A stretch of 64,000 nucleotides of DNA. Source: Aptenodytes patagonicus. Its lineage: Eukaryota > Chordata > Aves > Sphenisciformes > Spheniscidae. The notes below the pieces were generated by a model. It was not told the DNA's origin. It did not search any database and worked only from the letters and a program-made list of their open reading frames with translations. The translations under genes and the position numbers were made by a program. Location: NCBI RefSeq assembly GCF_965638725.1, contig NW_027472018.1, positions 1 through 64,000 of the forward strand, given 5' to 3'. This document shows positions 44,301 to 56,300 of this stretch, in pieces (positions within the stretch are counted from its first letter, which is position 1; each line of letters starts with the position of its first letter).

Positions 44301-47300
44301 TGGACCTGGGGGTCCTCATGGACAACAAGCGGAGAATGAGTCTGTGAGGTAAGCCAGCCACGACAAAGGTCAACTGCAAAATGGTCTGTGTTAGCTTAAG
44401 TGTTGCTATCAAGTCAAGGAAAGAGGCTATTCCTTGCTATGCCACACTTGTGAAACTGCATCTAGACTTCTGGGCACAGCATCAGAAAGACGTGACATTC
44501 TGGAGTGAGGCCCACAGAGGACCACCAGGATGTCTGAGGGCTGGAGCACATGCCTACCAAGAGAAGCTGCAAGAGCTGGGTTTGTCCAGCCTTGAGAAGA
44601 GAAGGGGAAAGGGAGATCCTATTGGTGGGTGCAACTGCCATATGGGGTGGTAAAGAAAAGACAGAGCCAGCCTCCTCTTGGAGGTGCACAACAATGGGAT
44701 GAGAGGCAACAGAAACTCACTGCAACATGGGCAGTTGACTCAGTATAAATAACTTTTTTTTTTTTTAAATCATGATGGTAGTCAAAAGGGGGAAATCAAG
44801 AGCTCACCTATTTGCAATAGGAGAATATTGTAGAGCTATGCTTTGTAATCTACTTGTGTAATGTTAATAGCGTGGGAGATGGCTTGCTTCTTTGAAAAAA
44901 TGGGAAATCCCACAGATGTTTCTCTTTATACCTCTGATTTCAGGTGTCTCAGCTGCGATAAGGAGTGCAACTGAAGAAAGGCTCCAGGCTCCAGCTCCAG
45001 CTTGAGCTCAGGTAAGAAGATTTGACTTCTACCAGTTTTAAATTTCATGAATTCGGTATCACAGAGATCAGAAACTACTATACACTCTATATTTTTAAAT
45101 TGCATTCTGCATTCTCTTTGAGTCTACCTAATATTTAAAATATTTACCAAGATTAGAGGCTTTCTGTTCATCTCTATTTCATTTCCACTTCAACCCCATT
45201 GCATTTTTTGTTTTCTTTTTCCAAAAGGGGGGGTGGTTGGTGTTTGGAGTGGTTCTAAAATACTGTTATTTCTAGAGTGAGTTTGGAATACTTCACATTT
45301 TAGTCTCTGTGCACATACTCTAAAACTAGAATGAATAATTATGATCTAGTTGACCTTGTTGTAAAAGAAAGTCCTGAGGACTTATCTGAATTAACAGCAC
45401 ATATATTTAAAATCACTACTGATGAAAAATTCCCTGTAGCAGTGTGCTGGCTTTAGCTGGGATAGAGTTAATTTTCTTCACAGAGGCTAGTACAGGGCTA
45501 TGTTTTGGATTTGTGCTGGAAACAGTGTTGATAATACAGGGATGTTTTAGTTACTGCTGAGCAGTGCTTATACAGAGTCAAGGCCTTTTCTGCTCCTCAC
45601 AATGCCCCACCAGCGAGTAGGCTGGGGGTGCACAAGAAGTTGGGAGGGGACACAGCCGGGACAGCTGACTCCAACTGACCAAAGGGATATTCTATACCAT
45701 ATGACATCATGCTCAGCAATAAAGTGGGGGAGGGGGGTGCTGCTTGGGGACTTGCTGGGCATCAGTCAGTTGGTGGTGAGCAATTGTTTTCATTTGCATC
45801 ACTTGTCTTTCTTGGGTTTTATTTCTCTCTGTTATTTTCCTTTTCATCATCATCATCATTATTATTATTATAAAATTTTATTTCAATTATTAAACTGTTT
45901 TTATCTCAACCCACGAGTTTTCTCACTTTTAACCTTCCGATTCTCTTCCCCCATCCTGCTGGGGGGAAGTGAGCAAGCGGCTGTGTGGTGCTTAGTTGCT
46001 GGCTGGGGTTAAACCACAACAAGCAGTTGGCAAATTGGTTCAGTGGGTGACTACATTCACTCTTAAAAATTGAATGCAAGGGGGCAGGGCAGAGGGTCTG
46101 TGAGAGTCTGTTCAAAGCTCAACTGGACTAGGCCTCTAAGCATCCTGATATAATTTGAACCTGCTTTGAGTTGGGAGGGGGGAGCTCTAGATGACCACCA
46201 GCAATCCCTTCTACTGTACATTATTCCGTGATTTAATGAGTCTAAAAATTACTTACTTCCTTATATTCAGAAATATTTGTTGTCAATATTCTGTAGGAAA
46301 TCAAATCACTACACTCAATTAACAATAATGTTTAAACACCCAGAATCAGAGTTTTGACCAAGACCACAAAGGAACTTGGGAAAGACTGAAGTACCTTAAC
46401 AGCAAGGTTACAATCCCCAAAAGTCTCTTTATCCCCCTCCCCCCTGCACACAGTTGTCACTTAAATATGGAATGTGCTGGAAGTGCACTAGATAGCTGAA
46501 AGTTGCATTTCATCTACTATGCCAGAAATACATCTGTTTCGACAAGGATGCCAGAAGCTCAGTACCTTGGTCACAATGGCCTTCTCTGAATCTAGGCATT
46601 CTTTATTGTAAATCTCTTGAGATCTCTGACTAGTTGGCATTCTTAGAATAAGATTAACACCGAAACAGCTGACCAAAACCCAACAAAGCATGCATGGACT
46701 GGCCACTGTATTTGAAACTGTAATACTGTTGTACATTTTACATAATAACTCAGTGATTAGAATGATTGCCCATGATGTACAATATCTTACTTCAATTCCT
46801 TTTCTTCCCCTCTAAGTGGATTTAAACTCTCATTCCTCTCCCCTTAGGAAAGAAACCTGACCAACTCTCTCAATGGTATTCTAGTAGGGACAAAAATGAT
46901 AAGAAGTTTTGCATACTCCTAGAGAATTGGTGCCATTCTATTGAAAATAATTCAGAATTATATAGACCAGAATGACACAGAGAATGAACACACAACAAAG
47001 TCCAAGGTACTCACCTGGAAGTTATAAAAACTGGATTCTGGTCCCTGCTACCGTAGCTGTTTCTGTATTTTATAGAGTGAGTGTTTTGCACATGACAGTG
47101 CTGAGCTGACTGACCAGCTTACCTGATGATATGGTTTATCACTATAGGGTCTGGTGGCAGCAACAGGTTAGTGAGTCTCTGAGGAATTTCAGAAAACTTT
47201 AGCCGTGGACAGTCAAAGATCTGGAATATAATAAAGCATGTTATCCTTGTCCAAAACCTAACTTGCAATTAAATGAGAAAGTAAGAAATCAACAGTTCAA

Positions 47301-50300
47301 AAGTAAGGTGATTTTGAAAGCTGTAATTCTGACTCCTTGCACAGAATAAATTTTTGGTCACTTCTGTCCCTGCAAATTGCTGGTGAACTTAAAATCTGGG
47401 CTAGCTGACAGACGCATCAGACGACGACAATTTCAGGTGTCCCACTTTTGGTTTAGCTGCTGAAGGGCACAGGCCACTTTAATGGGACATCAGGATCAAC
47501 TGTATGAATGATGGGAGAGAAGTGAACACCTCCTGTCTCACTAAGGGTTTGCAGCAGCATGTCGTAAAGAAAACAATTTTTTTTTTACCAGAGGAAATAT
47601 AGGAACAGTTTTGCTTTTTTTTCCAAGGCATGTTTCCTGCAATATTTTGTGCTAAAGAAAAATACAAGGAAACATTTTTGGATTTTAAAACTATTTGCCT
47701 TTTTTTTTTTTTTTAAGATTAAGGAAAAAAAAAGTCAACATGGTTTTACTTATTTTTAATCAAAACCTAAACACAGCCTCTTGGAATGGATCCACTCCTT
47801 TCCAATCAACATCTCATGGTTACCTTCTCTTTACTATGGACCAGAAGCTAAATACGTATTGAATTCAGAAAAAAAAATATTTTGAAAAGGATCAAAATCT
47901 GTAGTTTTTGAAAATTTTCTGTGAGTAATTGCAATGCGTTGCCATGAATCTAGAACCACTCCTTACACCTGGAGTTTTCAGAAATGTAATTATTACAGCC
48001 TTTTTTTCCTACTGGGATTTTTAATGCTCTGAACAGGTGAATAGGCTTTTCTCTAAAGATATTCCGTTTAAACTGACTTAAACCCCCCCTGAACTATCTA
48101 TATATTAACATTTGCCTTAAAACATGTCATTATGTGGAGGCAATTTGTAAAAATGTTGAGGCCTATGCAAATGCAAATGCCTCTTAGGGAAACTATTTCC
48201 ACCTGATAGAAGAGAGATACTACTTGTAGTATTGTGTCTATAAACAGAAACACACTTTGCAGCTCTAGAGACAAAGGATGCAGGCAGGGTTGAAAAGAAT
48301 GGACTATCAGGTTGTAGAATGGACATACGAAGTCAGACTTTTCAACTAGGATGCTGTGGTTCCTCAGATAGAGTATCTTCTGAAATCCATAATTTTCTGG
48401 AGTGAGGGAATTCGGTAGCAGAAATACCTAGAAGCCAGCTCTGGCTTTTGAAATACCTTTGGACCTTTTTTCTTGCTTTTGCTTGTAACACTGTGGATTT
48501 CAAATCTCCCAGCTGACATAAACCGTGCTTCTAAACAGAAAAGGATCCTTCTTCATCAACTCTAAAATCTGTCTAATTTTCTGGACTTACCTGCATCCAG
48601 GAATTCAGCCAGCTAGTTTCTAAAGAGCAAGGAAGTAACCAAATCTACTGAGTTTGCAACTCACTCTTTATTTCCGTTCTGAATTCTGACACTTGATAGA
48701 GATGACTGTGGAATTCCCACTCAAAATCTTTGCATACCAAGCTCCATCCAATCTGCTGTCACCACTGGCTCAACACTCATGTCAAACTCCTAATGTGGAT
48801 GCCCAAGAGACGAAAGCTTTAAGAAGGGAAAAGGGAGCAAGGACACACAATATTGAGAGAAGGGGTGGGGACTGGAAACTAAGTCTAGATGGAATTTTCC
48901 TAAAGCTTCTCACATTCCTACTCAACTGGAGCTAATGGTCTAAACTTATAACCACTGGCTCTGAAAGTCTATATGGCTACAGTAATTCTGGTGTGTGAGG
49001 TAACTCATTCAGTGGTAATTTTTTAGTCTGTACTGTATTGTGTCATTAGATATAACCACAAGCACACCAGCATAGGATTTAGAAAAGCTGGCATACCAAA
49101 TGAGAAGACCAGTATCTAAAAGGGAATGCTAGAGACACTGATGTGTTATGTACTGCTCCCCAAGTGATCTGTGTACTCCCAACTATGACCATGATTTTTT
49201 CCAGGAGTTCCATGCCTAAAACTATACAGTCTACAGAAATAACATCAGACTGGAAGGCATTCCTAACCCAATTCCTTTACCCTCCATATCTCAATCTTAG
49301 AATATTAGGGTGAAAAACAAAAAAACTAATAATGTTTCATTTGATTTAATGGGATTCATTTTCTAAGTACTAACATCAGTTCTGAAAGCAAGATTAGCTA
49401 CTTAGGACAATTTTGCCAGAGACCTAAGGAAAATGGAAACATTCATAGAATCATTGAGGTTGGAAAAGACCTCTAAGATCATCGAGTCCAACCGTCAACC
49501 CAACACCACCATGCCCACTAAACCATGTCCCTAAGTGCCTCATCTACTCGTCTTTTAAATACCTCCAGGGATGGGGACTCCACCACTTCCCCGGGCAGCC
49601 TGTTCCAATGTTTCACCACTCTTTCAGTAAAGACATTTTTCCTCACGTCCAATCTAAACCTCCCCTGGCGCAACTTGAGGCCATTTCCTCTTGTCCTATC
49701 ACTAGTTACTTGGGAGAAGAGACCGACCCCCACCTCGCTACAACCTCCTTTCAGGGAGTTGTAGAGAGCGATGAGGTCTCCCCTCAGCCTCCTTTTCTGC
49801 AGGCTAAACAACCCCAGTTCCCTCAGCCGCTCCTCATCACACTTGTTCTCCAGACCCCTCACCAGCCTCGTTGCCCTTCTCTGGACACGCTCCAGCACCT
49901 CAATGTCCTTCTTGTAGTGAGGGGCCCAAAACTGAACACAGTATTCGAGGTGCGGCCTCACCAGGGCCGAGTACAGGGGCACGATCACTTCCCTACTCCT
50001 GCTGGCCACACTATTTCTGATACAGGCCAGGATGCCATTGGCCTTCTTGGCCGTCTGGGCACACTGCCGGCTCATGTTCAGCCGGCTGTCGACCAACACC
50101 CCCAGGTCCTTCTCTGCTGGGCAGCTTTCCAGCCACTCTTCCCCAAGCCTGTAGCGCTGCATGGGGTTGTTGTGGCCGAAGTGCAGGACCCGGCACTTGT
50201 CCTTGTTGAACCTCATACAATTGGTCTGGGCCCATCGATCCAGCCTGTCCAGGTCCCTCTGCAGAGCCTTCCTACCCTCGAGCAGATCAACACTCCCGCC

Positions 50301-53300
50301 CAACTTGGTGTCGTCTGCAAACTGACTGAGGGTGCACTCAATCCCCTCATCCAGATCATCGATAAAGATATTAAACAAGACCGGCCCCAGTACTGAGCCC
50401 TGGGGAAAGAAAATATCAATCCCATTTATGATTTAAATCTATGCAAGCACTGCATTCTTATTAAACTATTCCAGATTAGCCAGCTCTTGCAGGGAGTGAG
50501 GTTCGGTCTCCTAAAAAGGAATCCGCTACTTTGCAACTCTCTCATCTGACTAATCTTCTGAGGATGGGAAGACAATTATCAGGTCTGATGGTATTCCTGA
50601 AGAGTTCTAACACAAAGGAGACCTATGAGCTAATAAGCCTCTGATGAAAATACATGAAGAGAAGATGGCTCCAGCAAGTTCTTATTCTAGGAAAGTTCTT
50701 AAGCTGAAAATTAAAATACATAAAAGTGAGAAGGCCCTCCTGCTTACCATAAATAAGGTATGAACTGCTGTACTGGATCAGACAAAGGATCTACAACACA
50801 TCTACCACACTATTCTGCCCTTGATAGTGGCCAAAAGTGGATACTAAAGGAAAAATGTAAGAACAGGAGGAACATATACTGGTCCTTCCCCAAAAAAACT
50901 CTCCCAATCTCCACAGCTTTGCAATTACTTTGCTTTTATAACAGCCCAATATTTTTTTTCCATTGGTTTGTCACTTTTGGAGCCTATATACACTTTTAGC
51001 ATTTGTAATGTCCTATTGCAAGGAGTTCCACAGTTTAACTATGCTCGATTCCTTTTGTTTGTTTTTAATTTGCTACCTGCCAGTTTCAGTTGATGGCCTC
51101 TAATTATTTACCAAAATAAACAATAATTACTCCTTGTTCACCTTTTCCATTCTGCTCATGATTTTTCAAATCTTTTTCACCTCCCCTTTTCCATTTTCTC
51201 TTTGGGCTGGCACAAACAAAATTGAGTCTAAGTTGGCTATAGATAAATAGAGAATGGAAATCAAATCATATAAGCAACAGAGCAAACAGCTTTGTCATTT
51301 TGCCAAAAATTCTTATGTGGTTTTAAGATGGAATTTTCACTATATATGAAAAAGACTGCATGCTGTAATTCTCAAAAAAAACCCCAAAACAAGACAGTGA
51401 CTATATAATCCAAATCACTTTGGTTCTATATTCCTAAAAATACCCATGAATCTCACAATTATTTTGTTGTATTTTGTATTTTCAAATGTGGAAAAAAACA
51501 GTGCTGCCTTTAAGTTTATTTCAAGCACTGGTCACTTTAAACTGTTGTAGGGCAAATTAGTAACAGAAAATAAAAGCTTAAAAAGAAAACTAGGACACAA
51601 CTTTCATTGCAACATTTACTTCCAATGCTCACTAAAACATGATTCATTTATTATAACTGCCAGTACTTTCCCTAAACAGGAGTATGTCACAAACCCTACC
51701 TTTGGGTACTTTCAAAATAAATTAGGTAAGCCTGAAGCTACAGAAAAACAAAGTCAATTAAGACAGTGATAGCTCAGATAACATTACCTTTACAAAATAA
51801 ATATAATCATATTTACAGAAAAGGTGGAGATGCTTTTAAGTGGCCTTCTTGGTTAATTCTAGAGGTCATTGTGAAAGACAAAAAGTCTTAACGTGCTGCT
51901 TTCAAAACGTCATGCAGATCATTGAGGGTATTCTATAATCTGAAGCAGACTTAGGAAAAAATAGCTTTTCTAATTATATCTCCCATGTTTCCCTTCATAA
52001 ACAGGGAAAGAGGAGGGAAGAAAACAGGTCTACATATGATTTGGCAATCACAATCAGCAGATTATTTCATGTTTCTTAGTACAAAATGATACATCGGGGG
52101 GAAAAAAACCAGTAAATCAATACAGTGAAACAATTAGAGAAAGTCCTCCTTCCTGGAAAGGCTACAACTTATGTGGGAGTGCTGAACCACCAGATGTGTT
52201 TTTTTGACAACATGGAAGGTTTTGACAACATGGGGAATGTTTTGACAACATGGCGAAGGTGCTTATTATATTAGTTGTAGTGACTGTTGAAAGCCATTCA
52301 GTACTGAAGATACTGCAAATCATTAAGGGAAGATAAAAATCAGTAATTTTCATCCATCCAAAATTTGCGGATGGATATTATAGTTTGCCTCTAAAGAGCT
52401 ACTGTGTCCAAAAAGGAGTTACCTGCTGGAAGTACTTGTCACAGTTAATGTATTCCTTATCATGGGAGTCTTGCAGCTTATTTGTTTTGATGTACTGCCA
52501 GAGAGCCTGGATGATGGCTGATCGGGTCTGTGTGTGTATCCCCAGCAAACGGGCTAATCGCGGGTCCAGTTTAAACTGCGGAGGCTGTAACAGAAAGAGA
52601 AGAGATGGACATGGCAATAGAGAGAAAAGCAGACAGATACACAGGTATGAAGTTTCAGTTTTAATTCTTGAGGGACTCTGTTCCTCAGGAGAAGCACCCC
52701 ATTCAATGGCAGAGATTGCAAAAATACAAGTTGCTCAGGCGTGTACCACTGTCAGTGCTCTGGAAGAACTATGTCTAGGGTTTGAAAAGAAAGAGGGACG
52801 CTCTACATCTGCTATGCACACAGACTATCTGTATCACATGCTTTAGAGAATAATAACTTGCATGCAGGCTCAGGAAAGAATTTTCCTTTTCAACATTGAT
52901 GCATAATTTGACTTTAGGAAGTGGGAGAAGAAAAAGAATGGTACTTCCTCTGAATTACTGGAGGTTAACCGCAGATAGAGAGAATGAAGTCAGGATGATG
53001 CTTCTACTGTTGCTAATAACAGTTCAGCTGCCTCACATCAACAAAGTACCCTGGAACTCTGTTTTTCAGGCATGTTCCCACCATTCTGCTACATACCAGA
53101 AAATTTACCCAACCACAACTAGTCAATGGAATGTATTTCTTCTCCTGACCTCTGTGATACAACTCTTCAACTACCCTGTTCTGCATCTCTAGTAATATAC
53201 ATTCCTTGGATACCTTGGAATTTGGTGCCTCTTCAAGTGTGTACCCATACTCAAGTTTAGTATTTGCCACATTATTAGGCAAGGGTTACTCTGTTGGGTG

Positions 53301-56300
53301 CTAGGTCACCCAAAGCTAGCTTTATAACAAATCAAGACTTAAGGATAAGAGAACATCTATTTTAAAGCATAAATTTATAATAATGGTAAGCATAACAAAC
53401 ATCATTATATTGTCTTGACAATAAAGATGCTCTCTGGCTTTATCAGCATTTCAGTTAGCTCATATGCTCCCTAAAATTAATAAAATTTTCTCTCTGTTAA
53501 CGTAAAATGGAATGTCTTTATCCTGGATAGATGCTATTTGCATGGAGGGGAAAGAGAATGGCACAGAATGAGTTATTAAAGTTACACAATCAAAATGTAT
53601 CTGAGACTGAACTACCATTGAAAAGGGAGATCCCATCTCCTCTCAGCAGTGCATTTCTATCAACTTCCTCAAGACAGCAACATTTCTTTCAGGGATGGTC
53701 TCAGTCAGATTAGTGAGCTCCACAACTGCAAATCTCCATCATTTGTGCCAAGAGAATGGAGACTGTGGCAGTGCACACCCACAACTGAAATGAAAGTGGT
53801 TTTTTGGAGCAGCTTAGCCTTACAACAGCTTAAAACAGTTGGAAACTGTGCCCAGGCACCTCTTTTATATTCTATCCCAAGGCAGAATAACCTAATTTTG
53901 CCTATTGTTTTTTTTGTTTCCTGTGACTGGGATCAGGGAACTGATTTGCAAGTAAGTTTTGTTAGCTTTCAAATAGCTCAGTTCCCTGACTTGTTTGTGT
54001 TCAGCCCACAAATACTACTAGTACAATAGAACTAATACTGACAAAAGAGGGGAAGCAGGAATGCCTAACAAGGCCTAAGAGTAATGGCAAGTCTAACCCT
54101 TGCAGGGCAATGTTGTCTTATGCCACATTAGGGTGACAATGTAACCAAAACTTAACAAACCAGGAAAGCTGTGTAGTCTGCTGTCAAAAAAAGGCTGTCA
54201 CAGCTACGCAGCTATTTCAGGTACCACTAGCAAAAGCCACTCCTTTGAATTTCTGTACAGGACCATACACATAACTCATGTGCAACTTATCTGACTATTC
54301 TCTAAGAAGCCTGAGGTGGAAATGCATGTTCTTTCTGCACGTGGGCAATAAAAATACTAATTATCATAGTGCCAAGAACAGTATTTTGCTAGACTATAAT
54401 AGAAACTGACTTGATGCGTCCCCTTTACATTTTAAATAATCTGTCAGTTTGGTATCATTCTAACCTCAAACTGGACTATGTGACATTCTGAGTCCAAGAA
54501 TATTGTTTTTTGATGTATGTGACAGGATGAATTTGCTCTGTTGCACTATGTCCCAATGGCTTCCTTTCCATGCCAAAAGCAGTGCACTGACCTGGTAGTC
54601 CAACATGAGGAGTAATGTGCACCGCACGCTGACATCACCGGGTCTTTTCACCTGGAAGCCATCCGTTTCCTGGGTTGTGGGAGTTCTGTGCCACTGCCAA
54701 AGGAAAAAACAAGTAAGACAGTCAGTCTTTTTTTCACTGATGTCCATCGAGGTGCATCTTGCACAGTACGCCATGCAAGAATAAGACAATTACAAGCCTT
54801 CTGAAGATCTTGCAGTTTTAAAAAAAAACACAACAAACCCCGCCAAATCTTGCCCTTAACAGTTCAGCTTTAGCGCACAATCTGTTCTGCTGTTAGCATG
54901 CTTTACTTGTTAGGAAAAATGCGCACATTTTTTTCATCATTTCATACACTCTGTTCCAAGATGTGCACTACATCACTACTACATCTATGTTTTTAGACTA
55001 TATAGGTTCTGTTAGTAAACATTCTTAAAAAGAATGGAATTTTGAATACTTTGAAAATACCTTAAATGAGAAAATGAATGCAAGGTAACTTAACCAAGGT
55101 AGACAATGGGCACATAGCTGTTTATCTGCTAGTATCAGGTTTGTATGCAAAGGGTGCACGACCTTCTTACCTCCACAAGGTGGTTGTCAGGTCCATAAAG
55201 ATCTTTGTCCAGTTCAATAACCAAACTCTTAAAAAAAGAGGAAAACTTCCGTTTCTGTTTGCTGAGCTGTACAATCAGAAGAAACACAAATGTTTAAGGC
55301 TGCATATATTAGCTTGTGTTCTATGCTTTCTTCTCAGGCTTTCTCTTTCTCTTGAACATTAATTCAGGTCTATTAATATAGACCACAAGTGTGACCAATC
55401 TAATTGAGTTTTCCTCTGACAAATGCAGGGTAAGATGCAAAAATCTCAACAGTGGTGGAACAGTGCACACTTAAGGGAAGATTTCCCTGAATCTCTTAAT
55501 GTTATTGGAAAGGACTGGCTTGTAACGTGAACACAGCACCTGTGAGAGCAGGTCCAGAGGAGGCCACGAAATTGATCCGAGGGCTGGAACACCTCTCCTG
55601 TGAGGACAGGCTGAGAGAGTTGGGGTTGTTCAGCCTGGAGAAGAGAAGGCTCCGGGGAGACCTTGTTGTGGCCTTTCAATACTTAAAGGGGGCTTATAAG
55701 GAAGATGGAGAGAGACTTTTTACCAAGACCTGTAGTTACAGGACAAGGGGCAATGGTTTTAAACTGAAAGAGGGTAGGTTTAGACTAGATACAAGGAAGA
55801 CTTTTTTTTATGATGAGGGTGGTGAGACACTGGAACAGGTTGTCCAGAGAAGCTGTGGATGCCCCATCCCTGGAAGTGTTCAAGGTCAGGTTGGACGGGG
55901 CTTTGAGCAACCTGATCTAGTGAAAGATGTCCCTGTCCACGGCAGGGGAGTTGGACTAGATGATCTTTGAAGGTCCCTTCCAACCCAGACCATTCTATAA
56001 TTCTAAGGCCACTGTATACCTTTTATTTTAACAGCTTGGTTTTTTTGACGAATGCTAATTTCTTGGTCTGATTTATCAGATGACAGTAAATTTTACAGAT
56101 TAATCATACACTAAGTAAAAGCATTTCCTTTTACATTTTGCCTTTGCATTTAATTATCAGTATTTGCTGTTTACTACACAGCTCATACTGTCTGAATTAA
56201 AAACTGGGAGGTCTATAATCACATAATCTGACTTTCCGTAGAATACAGTCCACAGGACTTCAATTAATTTATTCTTATTTAATGCAGAAAATCCTTTAGA

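Larger units (their letters stand above)
41358..47122 (-). other. SMARCD3 intron with several transposon remnants
   Basis: A 5.8-kb intron carrying CR1 fragments at 42,148, 43,330 and 43,960, and a solo LTR at 45,443. The parts in between show nothing recognisable. Confidence 0.85.
47221..52422 (-). other. SMARCD3 intron with a young CR1
   Basis: A 5.2-kb intron. Apart from the CR1 at 49,443-50,408 and a short tandem repeat near 52,200 I see nothing recognisable in it. Confidence 0.85.
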
